From an uncultured beta proteobacterium (lineage in GTDB: Bacteria; Pseudomonadota; Gammaproteobacteria; Burkholderiales; Rhodocyclaceae): a stretch of 17,963 nt of DNA. A model generated the notes under the pieces. The model had not been told where the DNA came from. It saw only the letters and a list, made by a program, of their open reading frames with translations, and made no database searches. Location: positions 1-17,963 of the forward strand of contig CAIVZW010000282.1 of the NCBI GenBank assembly GCA_903910495.1, read 5' to 3'. The translations under genes and the position numbers were made by a program. Every line of letters starts with the position of its first letter. Position 1 is the stretch's first letter. Positions 1 through 7,988 of this stretch are shown here, piece after piece.

Positions 1-87
1 TAACGGATCTACGGCCGCATACCCGCTCAGCAGGACCTTCCCGTTGGAGCCTATACCGACACCATCGTCATTACCATCACGTTCTGA
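1..87 (+). pseudogene. C-terminal remnant of a spore coat U (SCPU) domain protein
   Basis: In frame 1, codons 4-84 encode a peptide starting RIYGRIPAQQDLPVGAY and ending DTIVITITF, followed by TGA at 85-87. The YGRIPAQ, GxYTDT and alternating valine/isoleucine/threonine ending are typical of the last beta strands of SCPU proteins, which are secreted or chaperone-usher pilus-type subunits. The codon before this stretch (bases 1-3) is TAA in the same frame, so as written the peptide cannot continue leftwards. It is therefore either the tail of a gene broken by a frameshift or stop, or the window edge hides a sequence error. The RIT element starts about 100 bases downstream and does not interrupt the visible part. 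The family call comes from recognition of a 27-residue tail only. Confidence 0.5.
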
Positions 88-163
88 GGGGCAGTCGTTG
101 AGCATCGGTGCGCTGTCTTGGCGACAGCCGACAGTGACAATTTGTTTATCATCAGACCGTTGT

Positions 164-195
164 GGGTCGCTATGTAGAGGTTTACATAGCGACCC
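164..195. repeat. Perfect 13-6-13 bp palindrome at the RIT left boundary
   Basis: The arm gggtcgctatgta (164-176) is the exact reverse complement of 183-195, with spacer gaggtt at 177-182. The inner arm overlaps the first 7 bases of the left terminal inverted repeat (189-195); the outer arm lies outside it. Two arms of 11-13 bp around a 6-8 bp core is the usual layout of a tyrosine-recombinase crossover site, so this may be the recombination site at the element end. That role is inference. The right end has no equivalent outer arm. Confidence 0.75.
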
Positions 196-224
196 CTATG
201 CACAGTTTGAAACTATGTGCAGTT
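189..224 (+). repeat. RIT left terminal inverted repeat
   Basis: This 36-base repeat begins gcgacccctatgcacag and matches the reverse complement of 3328-3363 at 35 of 36 positions; the one mismatch is G219 against A. Bases 200-220 form an imperfect palindrome around agtttgaaact, flanked by gcac and atgtgc, which could bind a recombinase pair. Confidence 0.92.
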
Positions 225-279
225 TTCGGTGAGCGCCCAGCGTTGGCCACTGTTTTGGCCAGCGCTGGTGCACATAGTT
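211..279. repeat. Sub-terminal inverted repeat at the RIT left end
   Basis: Bases 211-221 (aactatgtgca) are the exact reverse complement of 269-279. Written from 270, the copy gcacatagtt continues as a 17-of-21 match to the reverse complement of the palindrome inside the terminal repeat. A related aaactatgt occurs at 3251-3259 near the right end. The element thus carries repeated recombinase-binding-like words inside each end. The copy at 269-279 touches the stop codon of ritC. Confidence 0.7.
237..268. repeat. Second 13-6-13 bp palindrome, between ritC and the left terminal repeat
   Basis: The arm ccagcgttggcca (237-249) pairs with 256-268 at 12 of 13 positions around spacer ctgttt (250-255). 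It lies just past the ritC stop codon. As minus-strand RNA it would form a strong hairpin, but no U-run follows, so it is not a normal intrinsic terminator. The arm and spacer lengths match those of the palindrome at 164-195 although the sequences differ, which favours a recombination or protein-binding site. That role is inference. Confidence 0.7.
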
Positions 280-1291
280 ACAACGTTTGCAGAAACTTCA
301 TGAGCGAATCCGGAGGCCTGAATCGGCGCAATGTCGTATCAGGCGCCTCCAGCCGTGCGAGTGCTTTTTCCTTCATCGCAAGGTCAGCTTCGACGTAACG
401 ATGCGTTGTCGTCGGGCTCTCGTGCCCGAGCCACAGCGCAATCACGTTGAACGGAACGCCAGATTGCAGCAGGTGCATTGCTGTTGAGTGGCGCAAAGTG
501 TGCGGCGAAACCCGTTTCTTGAGTAGGCTTGGCGTATGAATGGCAGCCCGCGCAACAGCAAGATCAAGGCGCTGAACGACATTGGATCGTGACATTGGCT
601 GTCCATCGCGGTTGGGTAGCAAAGAGGCCTCACCACGTAACGTCGTGTTTTGACGCAGCCAGACACGAATCTCAGCGACCGTCGTGTGCCAGAGCGGAAT
701 TGCTCGCTGCTTGCGTCCCTTGCCATGCAGATGGACACAGGCACCACCGTCGAGGACAACATCGGCCACACGAACGCCGATGATCTCCGAGACTCGCGCA
801 CCGGTGTTGTAGAGCATTGCCAAGAGCAAGTGATCGCGCCGCGAGGCCCATGTGTCGCCGGGTTGCCCCAGAACGGAAAGCATTTCCTCACGGGTGAGAA
901 ATCCGAGCATGGGCCGCTCGTAGCGTTTCATCGGCACAGCCAGTGCGCGTTCGACCACGTGCAATGAGCTGATGTCGCGCCGACCGGCGAATTTCAGAAA
1001 TGCCCGTAGCGCAGTAAGTCGGAGGTTTCGGCTACGCACCGCGTTATGCCGGTCGCGTTCCAGATGGTCCAAAAACGCCAGAATGAGATCAGGCTGCATG
1101 TCATTGAGTTTCAGACTGGTCGGTGCCTTCTTCAACCTTGTACTGGTGAAGTCCAGAAACAGCATCAGCGCATCGCGATAGCAGGCCACCGTGCGCGGAC
1201 TGACGGCGCGTTGCGCAACCAGATACTCGGTGAAGAACTGTTGAACCAGAGAAGCAAAGGAGGATGGCTTCGGTGCGATCACTTTAAGCAT
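278..1291 (-). CDS. ritC: RIT tyrosine recombinase RitC
   Basis: Third recombinase of the RIT operon, 337 residues. An N-terminal SAM-like DNA-binding domain (about residues 12-110) precedes the catalytic domain (about 130-315). The catalytic set reads R166 (NTGARVSE), K191 (GKGRKQR), H264 and R267 (HTLRH), H290 (WLGHE) and nucleophile Y299 (THRYVEAD); it would cut and rejoin DNA through a 3'-phosphotyrosine link. The NTGARVSEI and HTLRHSTAMHLLQSG stretches resemble the RitC subgroup. The ATG at 1291-1289 has GGAGGT about six bases upstream and overlaps the ritB TAA by 8 bases, so translation is probably coupled. The protein extends about 30 residues past the catalytic core. The family call is secure; the subgroup name comes from recognition of motifs and position. 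Confidence 0.92.
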   Translation of the reverse strand: MLKVIAPKPSSFASLVQQFFTEYLVAQRAVSPRTVACYRDALMLFLDFTSTRLKKAPTSLKLNDMQPDLILAFLDHLERDRHNAVRSRNLRLTALRAFLKFAGRRDISSLHVVERALAVPMKRYERPMLGFLTREEMLSVLGQPGDTWASRRDHLLLAMLYNTGARVSEIIGVRVADVVLDGGACVHLHGKGRKQRAIPLWHTTVAEIRVWLRQNTTLRGEASLLPNRDGQPMSRSNVVQRLDLAVARAAIHTPSLLKKRVSPHTLRHSTAMHLLQSGVPFNVIALWLGHESPTTTHRYVEADLAMKEKALARLEAPDTTLRRFRPPDSLMKFLQTL

Positions 1292-2258
1292 CGGGCACCT
1301 CCGGCTGATCCATGAACGATTCGAAACGCCGTCCAGCCAGCGACATCAATTCCGGAACTGCCGAGAGATACCAGTACGTATTGGTTACCATCGCATGGCC
1401 GACGTACGTCGATAGCGACAGCATTGCCTGATCGACATCGACCCCCTGCGATTGCCACAGCAGGATACGGTGCACGACGAAGGTGTGGCGCAGATCGTGG
1501 ATGCGAGGGGCATGATGCGCCCCACGGTTGCACCACCCCAATTGCTCACGCAATGCAATAAAGACGCGGTGCACCTGACGGCTCTCCATGGGAAGTCCGA
1601 GTCGTCGTCCGCGAGTAGCAATGAAGAGTGGCGCTTCTTCTTGTGCGAAGTCACCGGCGAGATTGCGCATCCAGAGATACCGGCGTAACGCTTCGACGGT
1701 GCTGGGATGCATGGGCACCTGGCGCGACTTGCCGAATTTGGTCTGGTGAATGGCGAGCAGGCCGTGCTTGAGATTCACGTCTTCGTTATGCAACGACAGC
1801 GCTTCAGAGATTCGCATCCCGGTGCTGGCGATCAAGCCGAACAGCGTTTCATAAATCGCACCGCGTAGACCTGCCACAGGCCCAAGTCGCCGAGCAGCTG
1901 CCAGCAAATCGATGATCTCCTGCTCGCTGTAGATATGCGGTGCCAGCCGCTCCGGCAAGCGGCCAAAGATGGAATCGTCCGGAACCTCGGTGCGCGGTTC
2001 GAACTGCTGAAGCCACCGTAAAAATGTGCGCAGTCGTTTGAGTCGGCGAGCCCAGGTGAGCGGATCTTTGCTGCCGTGACTGTCGCACTTTGCCCATTGC
2101 GCCATGACTTCAACCGTCAGCGGTCCGCGATGACCAACGGATTGAACATGCTTGGCGAAGCCGCGCAGCCCATATACCTCGGAACGCTCTGAGAACCCGA
2201 GACGCCGCCGTTCGTCCAGATACTGCGCAATTCGCGTTTGTAGCGAGACCGGCCTCAT
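1284..2258 (-). CDS. ritB: RIT tyrosine recombinase RitB
   Basis: Second recombinase of the trio, 324 residues. Catalytic residues are R149 (STGMRISE), K174 or K177 (TKFGKSRQ), H254 and R257 (HDLRH), H288 (YVGHAM) and Y297 (TYWYLSA). The TKFGKSR, IHDLRHTF and TYWYL blocks are typical of the RitB subgroup. I chose the ATG at 2258-2256 because it forms an ATGA overlap with the ritA TGA and has GGGAG six bases upstream. An in-frame ATG at 2276 lies inside ritA and is less likely. The 3' end overlaps ritC by 8 bases. The job of each of the three RIT recombinases is not settled by the sequence; a complex with RitA and RitC is assumed from the family. Confidence 0.92.
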   Translation of the reverse strand: MRPVSLQTRIAQYLDERRRLGFSERSEVYGLRGFAKHVQSVGHRGPLTVEVMAQWAKCDSHGSKDPLTWARRLKRLRTFLRWLQQFEPRTEVPDDSIFGRLPERLAPHIYSEQEIIDLLAAARRLGPVAGLRGAIYETLFGLIASTGMRISEALSLHNEDVNLKHGLLAIHQTKFGKSRQVPMHPSTVEALRRYLWMRNLAGDFAQEEAPLFIATRGRRLGLPMESRQVHRVFIALREQLGWCNRGAHHAPRIHDLRHTFVVHRILLWQSQGVDVDQAMLSLSTYVGHAMVTNTYWYLSAVPELMSLAGRRFESFMDQPEVPDA

Positions 2259-3208
2259 GATGAACTCCCAGGCCACGGAAGGGCAACCTCAATGAGTTTC
2301 CGACTGTCCAGCTTGGCGTAGATCATGGTGGTGTTCAGCGAGCGGTGTCGCAGAACATCGGCCACTTCTTTGAGGGACGATCCGCTGGCCAGGAGTCGAT
2401 TGGCCATCGTATGGCGCAAAAGGTGCGAACGTGTGTAGGGCAGTCCGGCGCGCGAGTAGGCTTGGCGGATCGCTTTCCGCACCAGATCGGGGCCGACGGG
2501 CCATCCACGCGGCGCGTTGTGCCGCACGAAGACGGCGCGACTGTCCGTCTTCGGCCGTTCATGCTTCAGGTAAGCGGCGATGGCTTTGCCAGTCGCTACC
2601 GGCAGTGGCAGGACATCTTCGCGCCGGCCCTTGGTATGACGTAGCGTAATGGTGCCGGTACGCCAGTCGATGTCGTCGAGGCCGATTTGAGCAACCTCGC
2701 AGCTTCGTAGCCCGAGATCGAGCGCACAACGCACAATGGCATCGGTGCGCCTCATGGAGCGACCGGGTTGGCCAAGCGCTCCTACAAGTTGTTCCACTTC
2801 TTCGGTCGTCAGGGACTTGGGTAGCGATGACAGTTGCCAATTGGCAGGGTAGGCCAGAACACCAACCAACCCATGTACCGCATCGCCACGCGACGCGCGG
2901 TAGCGGAAGTAACCGCGCAATGCCGCAACAACTGTTCCGGCATTCGCCGGCTTGCTGTAAAGCTTGGCCTGCTCTGCGAAGAAGCCGCGTACATGGTCGG
3001 GTTTAATCGCAGCGATCTTGACGGGGCCATCGCCAAACTGCGAAGTCAATAGCCGACCGACAACCCGCAAGGCCATGCTCCGAGTCTTTGGCGCCAGACC
3101 GCGTACGTGATCCATGTACTCGTCGTAGCAATTCAGTTCCTTGTCCGCTGGACTCGCCTTTGCCTTTGGCCGATCAACGATACTTCTCGGATATGCTTTG
3201 AATTCCAT
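2255..3208 (-). CDS. ritA: RIT tyrosine recombinase RitA
   Basis: First gene of the RIT operon, 317 residues. It has an N-terminal SAM-like domain (about 25-110) and a catalytic domain with R168 (LGLRSCE), K193 (TKGRRED), H262 and R265 (HLLRH), H288 (VLRHRS) and Y297 (MIYAKLD). The ending IEVALPWPG is typical of the RitA subgroup. H288 sits in RHRS where many relatives have GHRS; the histidine itself is kept. The ATG at 3208-3206 is preferred over an in-frame upstream ATG at 3235 because AAGGAG lies six bases before it. The gene ends in an ATGA overlap with ritB. About 120 bases separate its start from the right terminal repeat, where the operon promoter should lie. Confidence 0.92.
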   Translation of the reverse strand: MEFKAYPRSIVDRPKAKASPADKELNCYDEYMDHVRGLAPKTRSMALRVVGRLLTSQFGDGPVKIAAIKPDHVRGFFAEQAKLYSKPANAGTVVAALRGYFRYRASRGDAVHGLVGVLAYPANWQLSSLPKSLTTEEVEQLVGALGQPGRSMRRTDAIVRCALDLGLRSCEVAQIGLDDIDWRTGTITLRHTKGRREDVLPLPVATGKAIAAYLKHERPKTDSRAVFVRHNAPRGWPVGPDLVRKAIRQAYSRAGLPYTRSHLLRHTMANRLLASGSSLKEVADVLRHRSLNTTMIYAKLDSRKLIEVALPWPGSSS

Positions 3209-3250
3209 GATGGTCTCCTTATGTGGGACCACCACTGCATCCTTCCGTAA

Positions 3251-3259
3251 AAACTATGT
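3251..3259. repeat. Right sub-terminal copy of the RIT end word
   Basis: The word aaactatgt is the inverted counterpart of acatagtt at 273-280 on the left and also occurs within the terminal repeats. It lies about 70 bases inside the right terminal repeat, roughly mirroring the left sub-terminal copy. Nine bases is short, so only the mirrored placement supports it. Confidence 0.4.
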
Positions 3260-3327
3260 CCAGAATTACGCCAGACTACCGCACCGAATCCCTTGCTACA
3301 ATTGACCTTACTGCTTCCACAGACGCC

Positions 3328-3363
3328 AACTGTACATAGTTTCAAACTGTGCATAGGGGTCGC
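3328..3363 (-). repeat. RIT right terminal inverted repeat
   Basis: This is the inverted partner of 189-224, with 35 of 36 bases identical. Outside it, the flank caagagacagcc does not continue the left-end palindrome. The flank and repeat edge together (3359-3374) resemble a short segment at 112-125 on the left side. Confidence 0.92.
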
Positions 3364-3527
3364 CAAGAGACAGCCAACCAAGAGATTTCACTACCGCAAA
3401 GCCGTCATAGAACTTCATATTCGCGTGCTGACATCGATAACCACACCACCTACAGAATAATCCGGGCATCTTTGCAGTTTTTCTCCATGCCCTCCGTGTT
3501 CTCTTTTTTTTATGCAAGGTTCTATTG
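3364..3527. other. Spacer between the RIT element and miaA
   Basis: No gene is visible here. The last part (about 3478-3511) is pyrimidine-rich, contains ccctccgtgttctct and ends in a run of eight T. It resembles the right arm of the hairpin repeat found between panB and panC (14782-14816) and may be a worn fragment of it. A miaA promoter should lie in this stretch, but I could not assign boxes with confidence. The RIT insertion may have separated miaA from its former upstream neighbour. Confidence 0.4.
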
Positions 3528-4460
3528 ATGAAACTCCCGCCTGCCATCCTGTTGATGGGTCCCACGGCCAGCGGCAAAACCGCTGTGGCCATGGAGCTGA
3601 TGAACCACTTTCCGGTCGAGTTGATCAGCGTCGACTCGGCGCAGGTATTCCGCGACATGAACATCGGCACGGCCAAGCCGGACGCCGCAACACTGGCCCG
3701 GTATCCGCACCACCTGATCGACCTGATCAGCCCCGAAGAAGCCTATTCGGCCGCCCGTTTCCGCCATGATGCGCTAAGCCTGATGGCCGACATGACGGCG
3801 CGTGGGAAGGTACCGCTGCTCGTCGGCGGCACCATGCTCTACTTCAAGGCACTCCTCCAGGGTCTTGCCGAACTGCCGCAGGCCTCCCCGCAGACCCGCG
3901 CTGTTATCGACTCTCAGGCCAGCGCCCACGGCTGGCCGTCGGTCCATGCCGAACTGGCGAAGGTCGACCCGGAAACGGCCGCCCGCCTGCATCCGACCGA
4001 CGCGCAGCGCATCCAGCGCGCACTCGAGGTTTTTCGCCTGTCAGGCCGACCAATGTCGGCGCTACTCGGCGCAGGCCGGATCCAGGCGCCGGCTTACGCT
4101 TTCCTCTGCCTCGGCCTGCTGCCTTCGGAGCGCAGCGTGCTGCACACGCGTATTGCCGGGCGTTTTGACGCCATGCTCAAGGCCGGTCTGGAGGACGAAG
4201 TGACGATGCTGCGCGGCAAATACCGGCTCAACCCCAATCTGCCGTCGATGCGCTGCGTCGGCTACCGGCAGGTGTGGGAAGTGCAGGACGGCAATGCGCC
4301 ACGCAGCGAAATGCGCGACCGGGGAATCTACGCCACCCGCCAGCTGGCCAAACGGCAGATTACCTGGCTGACAAATACCCTCAGGCCGGAAGTATTCGAT
4401 TGCCTGGCGCCCGATCTGTGCGAACGGATCGTCGCCAGAGTGAGCGACGTGGCCGCTTAG
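3528..4460 (+). CDS. miaA: tRNA dimethylallyltransferase MiaA
   Basis: MiaA adds a dimethylallyl group from DMAPP to N6 of A37 in tRNAs reading UNN codons, the first step toward ms2i6A, and acts in the cytoplasm. The 310 residues are close to the usual length of about 310-316. Visible are the P-loop GPTASGKT (residues 11-18), [16 protein letters not shown] (36-51), [27 protein letters not shown] and the late [13 protein letters not shown] motif. Translation could start at TTG 3525 or the adjacent ATG 3528; I chose the ATG, with AAGG about eight bases upstream. No mutL or hfq neighbour is visible. The TAG stop overlaps the stop codon of the convergent cyclase gene, leaving no room for a terminator between them. 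Confidence 0.97.
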   Translation: MKLPPAILLMGPTASGKTAVAMELMNHFPVELISVDSAQVFRDMNIGTAKPDAATLARYPHHLIDLISPEEAYSAARFRHDALSLMADMTARGKVPLLVGGTMLYFKALLQGLAELPQASPQTRAVIDSQASAHGWPSVHAELAKVDPETAARLHPTDAQRIQRALEVFRLSGRPMSALLGAGRIQAPAYAFLCLGLLPSERSVLHTRIAGRFDAMLKAGLEDEVTMLRGKYRLNPNLPSMRCVGYRQVWEVQDGNAPRSEMRDRGIYATRQLAKRQITWLTNTLRPEVFDCLAPDLCERIVARVSDVAA

Positions 4461-6097
4461 AGAAGTTCCGTATTGCCTTTGGCATGAGCCGCCGCTTCGT
4501 CAAAGAAGCGGAAGGCATTGCGTCCGGAATGCTTGGCGGCATACATGGCCGTATCAGCATTTTTCAGCAGCTGACTTACCTCGTCGCCATGCTGAGGGAA
4601 GATGGCAATGCCGATACATGCAGAAATACTGATCGTATGCCGACAGACAATGAATGGCTGGTTGAGCGCGATGAGGATTTTCTCGGCGATAGCGGCAGCA
4701 TCCTGTTCCTTATTAATGCGCTGCAGGAGAATCACGAACTCATCGCCACCGAGGCGTGACACCGTATCGGACTGCCGCGTCACGGCCTCGCACAGGCGGC
4801 TCGCCACATCCTTCAGCAGCAGGTCGCCGATATCATGGCCGAGCGTGTCATTGACCGGCTTGAGCCGGTCCAGATCGATGAACAGGACGGCTAATTTCCC
4901 TTTGTCACGGCGCGCCTGGGCAAGGGCCTGGCGCAGGCGGTCGTTCAACAGGATGCGATTGGGCAGGTCGGTCAGCACGTCGTGGTGCGCCAGGTGCTGC
5001 ACCAAGGCTTCGGAGGCCTTGCGCTCGGTAATGTCACGCGCTGAACCTACGGTGCCGATCACCTCGCCACGGGCGTTGATGAAACGGGCCTGATGGACGT
5101 CGAGAAAAACAGAACTGCCGCGTACGCTTCCCGACTCTTCGAAGATGGTCGGAGCTTCACGGCTGAGCGTGTGCCGGTCGACATCCTGCGCGTACTGCCC
5201 GAAGGAATGCCACTCCGGATCATCCGGATGACGCTCCCGTTCGCGCTGGGCAAAGTAGTCAAAGGTCTTGCCCAGCGGCTCTTCGGTGCTGGCGCTGCCA
5301 AGAAGCTTTTCACAGAGCGTCTTGTTAACAAAGGTATAGCGGCCCTCGAGATCCTTTGCCCAGATCATGTCGGGCACGTTGTCGCACATCAGACGCAGCA
5401 TCGAGGCCAGTTGCTGTGACTGATCCTCGCTGACTCTCAAGGCCTCTTCGGATAACTTGCGTTCGGCCATTTCATCGCGCAAACGCTCTCCAGTCTCAAT
5501 CTCGCCAATGGCCGAATGTGATATTTGCAGGGCTTTTCCGACCACGATGAGTTGCCAGAGAATGGCTGATAGCCCCAGCAGCAGAAAGAATGAGTCGCCG
5601 CCGGAAAAGTATCGATAAAAGCAGAACACGATGAACGGCAGCAGGGTAATCGCATTCACCGTCACGCAATAGGAAAAAGCCGTGGGATAGGCCATATAAC
5701 CGACCACGACTACCGCAGTGGTGATGAAAAAAACGAAAGTATGCGGAGTACCCGTCGCCAGCCCGAATAGAAAGATCACCGTGCCGCCATACAGCGCGCA
5801 AGCCATGTAGCCGAGAAGAGTACGGACACGAAACAGATGATCTGCATTGCCCTGCGACAGTCCAATTTGCTTTACATGACGCTCGAAAAGTATCGTGCTG
5901 ACGCACACCCCGGCCAGTAGGGCCAGCCATACAAGCAGACGGCCTGCGGAAACCTCGAATCCATGCAGAACCAGAGCGGTAACCACGCCCACTCCGATCA
6001 GGGTCAGGGAATTCCAACTGGAGTTCTTGAAGAACGTCTGAATGCGAATCAGACGCACCCGGTCGTCCAGAGGAATCAAGTTATTCTCGTTCTTCAT
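4457..6097 (-). CDS. Membrane PAS-GGDEF diguanylate cyclase
   Basis: The 546-residue protein probably makes the second messenger cyclic di-GMP from two GTP. About six hydrophobic segments (near 31-46, 54-71, 96-112, 119-136, 141-160, 168-190) form a membrane sensor part that I cannot assign to a named family. A short helical linker (about 200-232), a PAS domain (about 233-350, ending ARDITERK) and a GGDEF domain (about 365-530) follow. The active-site GGDEF is intact at 450-454, and RQSD at 441-444 is the inhibitory I-site five residues upstream, so product inhibition is likely. TDLPNR and [10 protein letters not shown] are also present. No EAL domain is seen. The neighbours miaA and the permease do not reveal its signal. 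The start at 6097 has only a weak ribosome-binding site. Confidence 0.92.
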   Translation of the reverse strand: MKNENNLIPLDDRVRLIRIQTFFKNSSWNSLTLIGVGVVTALVLHGFEVSAGRLLVWLALLAGVCVSTILFERHVKQIGLSQGNADHLFRVRTLLGYMACALYGGTVIFLFGLATGTPHTFVFFITTAVVVVGYMAYPTAFSYCVTVNAITLLPFIVFCFYRYFSGGDSFFLLLGLSAILWQLIVVGKALQISHSAIGEIETGERLRDEMAERKLSEEALRVSEDQSQQLASMLRLMCDNVPDMIWAKDLEGRYTFVNKTLCEKLLGSASTEEPLGKTFDYFAQRERERHPDDPEWHSFGQYAQDVDRHTLSREAPTIFEESGSVRGSSVFLDVHQARFINARGEVIGTVGSARDITERKASEALVQHLAHHDVLTDLPNRILLNDRLRQALAQARRDKGKLAVLFIDLDRLKPVNDTLGHDIGDLLLKDVASRLCEAVTRQSDTVSRLGGDEFVILLQRINKEQDAAAIAEKILIALNQPFIVCRHTISISACIGIAIFPQHGDEVSQLLKNADTAMYAAKHSGRNAFRFFDEAAAHAKGNTELL

Positions 6098-6148
6098 GCC
6101 GAGCCCGCTTGAAAAGCTTCATCGAATTCATAACGACACTTTAGCTCA

Positions 6149-6190
6149 GTTTGAAACAAAAAAGCCCATGCTTTGAGTTGCATGGGCTTT
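6149..6190 (-). terminator. Intrinsic terminator of the lctP transcript
   Basis: A perfect 10-bp stem (aaagcccatg at 6161-6170 with 6181-6190) has a 10-base loop. On the minus strand it is followed by a T-rich tail (tttttt then gtttc), so it stops transcription coming from lctP, about 200 bases past that gene's stop and just before the cyclase gene. Read on the plus strand, the T-run is only three bases, so it is mainly one-directional. Confidence 0.85.
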
Positions 6191-6389
6191 CGAGACTACG
6201 ACCCCGGCACACCAGGCCAGAGTGATCGGCTATTCGCCGTTATGGTTGCTACACGATCATCTTTAAAGAGCGATTGGAACAAAGAACCATAAAGTCCCCA
6301 AAGAATGCGGCTGGTGCTGCAACAACGTGCCGGATTCCCGCAGATCACAGCACAGTTTCACTATAGCCCACCACGCGGGAATAGCCAGA
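6191..6389. other. Untranslated 3' region of lctP
   Basis: This is about 200 bases with no supported gene between the lctP stop and its terminator. Two 8-base words, attcccgc (6334-6341) and gcgggaat (6375-6382), could pair across 33 bases, which is too weak to call a structure. The long 3' tail could hold a small RNA, but nothing in the sequence proves it. Confidence 0.4.
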
Positions 6390-7988
6390 TTATAAAAACC
6401 TCAGCCAGAGGAACAGCAGCACAAAAAGCGATGTCACCAGGGTCAACAGCAGCGAAAAGACAAACGCCACCCGGATCACCTGATTCTCGGCACCGAGCTT
6501 GTCGATTGATGCGGCAGCGTTCTGCAGCTTGGCCGGAGAAATCACGCTGGCCAGTCCGCCACCGAACGCCAGCCCGGCCATGATCAGGATCATCCCGTAC
6601 GTATCCATGTTCAGATTGCGCGCGGTTGCCAGAGTGTATTTGCCGAACATGGCAATCGTCGACGCCTCGCTGCCGGTGATGAAGCCCCCGAAAAGACCGA
6701 TAAAAGCGACAACCATCCCGTAGGAGTCGGAGAAAAACTGTGCCGAGTAATCGGCCAGCACCTTGACCATGCTGGGTACGGCAAAGCCTTTCGTCTCCAT
6801 GCTGTATCCAGCCATGTTCATGATCTCGCCGATGGCAAAGAAGATGGCCGCCGAGAAGACCGGGCGCGGCGCGCGCTTCAGCCACACGCTCAGTGAATCG
6901 CGGACCTGAGCACCGCTCGGGCGGATGAACGGGATCGAGAGCAGGATGCTGACCAGAATCCACGTATAGGCCTGCCACAGCGCCCGTGTTTCAAGCGGCG
7001 CGCCGTTGGCCGTCAGGCCGTTGATCGGCAGGCGAAGTTCGCGATAGAGGAAATTGAACATATCCTTGGGCACGTTGAGCGCCAGAATCAGCAGCACCAG
7101 AATGATCCACGGCGACAGCGCCCGCCAGAGCGGATAGCTCTGCTCATAAGCCAGCTCTTCTTTGGTCAGGCGGCTCCTGTCGATCAGTTTTTTCCCGGTG
7201 ACCCAGAGATAGATGACCATCGCCGCAATCACCGCCAGGCCGCAAAGCACACCGGTGAGGACGACGAGGTTGTCATAGCGGTTGGTGATGCAGGATACGA
7301 CGCCGATCACGGCACCGGTGATCAGGCAGGGAAGCCATCCCTCTCTCAGGGCGTCCCACTTGCCGACAATCCACAGCATGCAGACGCCGATCAGCGTCGA
7401 CACGATGGGCAGGAACATAAAGAACACCATCCCCGCCTGTGAAAGCGTGATTTCATTCCCCTTGCCGAGATAAGCGTTGGCCACGTCAACAAACACCACA
7501 ATCGGCGCACCGAGCAGGGCGTAGGTACAAAGCGCGTCGTAACCGATGGCCGGCAGCGCAATCGCCACGTAGGTTGAATAGCCCATGGCCACCAGAATCG
7601 GCGGCAGCAGCGATACCGGCGTAGCACCGACGGCAACCATCAGCGTACCGAAACCGATGTTGATCATCATGATCTGGACGGCCCGGTTCTCGCAGGCAAT
7701 GGTTTTGATGAAGATGATGATGCGCCTGAGGGCTCCGGTCTTTTCCATATAGGCCATCTGCAGCAGCGACATGGCGACGATCAGCGAGACCGAGAACGAG
7801 CGGATGAATCCTGCCGCCGTCGAACGCAGAATGACTTCGATACTGGTCTGGAAGGCGAACAGGGCAATCAGCGCTATGGCCAGCCAGCCGATGATTCCGC
7901 TGACATCCGCCGGCTGCTTCCAGACGATCAGCAGGCACAGGATGATGATGATCGGCAGAAGGGTCAGCAGCAAGGATACGAAGGACAT
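6390..7988 (-). CDS. lctP: LctP-family L-lactate permease
   Basis: The 532-residue inner-membrane protein has about a dozen or more hydrophobic helices. Family features include the early GFIRSFSVSLIVAMSLLQM, GFGTLMVAVGATPVSLLPP, LPAIGYDALCTYALLGAP, GFITGSEASTIAMFGKY and GGLASVISPAKLQNAAA blocks. The family moves lactate and sometimes glycolate or other 2-hydroxy acids with protons; the exact substrate cannot be read here. It stands alone, with no lactate dehydrogenase gene or regulator beside it. The ATG at 7988 has GGGAG about eight bases upstream. A TACAAT -10-like box lies about 22 bases upstream of the start on the minus strand, without a good -35. The gene has its own terminator at 6149-6190. 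Confidence 0.92.
   Translation of the reverse strand: MSFVSLLLTLLPIIIILCLLIVWKQPADVSGIIGWLAIALIALFAFQTSIEVILRSTAAGFIRSFSVSLIVAMSLLQMAYMEKTGALRRIIIFIKTIACENRAVQIMMINIGFGTLMVAVGATPVSLLPPILVAMGYSTYVAIALPAIGYDALCTYALLGAPIVVFVDVANAYLGKGNEITLSQAGMVFFMFLPIVSTLIGVCMLWIVGKWDALREGWLPCLITGAVIGVVSCITNRYDNLVVLTGVLCGLAVIAAMVIYLWVTGKKLIDRSRLTKEELAYEQSYPLWRALSPWIILVLLILALNVPKDMFNFLYRELRLPINGLTANGAPLETRALWQAYTWILVSILLSIPFIRPSGAQVRDSLSVWLKRAPRPVFSAAIFFAIGEIMNMAGYSMETKGFAVPSMVKVLADYSAQFFSDSYGMVVAFIGLFGGFITGSEASTIAMFGKYTLATARNLNMDTYGMILIMAGLAFGGGLASVISPAKLQNAAASIDKLGAENQVIRVAFVFSLLLTLVTSLFVLLFLWLRFL

Larger units (their letters stand above)
189..3363 (-). mobile_element. Recombinase-in-trio (RIT) element, apparently complete
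   Basis: Three tandem tyrosine recombinase genes on the minus strand, in the order ritA, ritB, ritC, overlap one another and sit between 36-bp terminal inverted repeats. This is the defining layout of RIT elements, which carry only their three recombinases and no cargo. All three proteins are full length and keep the R-K-H-R-H-Y catalytic residues, so nothing in the sequence suggests inactivation. The exact ends are uncertain by a few bases: the repeats match from 189 and to 3363, but the left palindrome reaches 164. No target duplication is visible, as expected for tyrosine recombinases. The element lies between an SCPU remnant and miaA. Transcription presumably starts between 3209 and 3330; no convincing promoter was found there. 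Confidence 0.92.

Noticed and set aside
112..128. Hairpin gctgtc/gacagc as a terminator of the SCPU gene
   Set aside because: The stem is only 6 bp and no T-run follows directly.
6334..6382. Inverted words attcccgc and gcgggaat downstream of lctP
   Set aside because: Only 8 bases with a 33-base loop; expected by chance.
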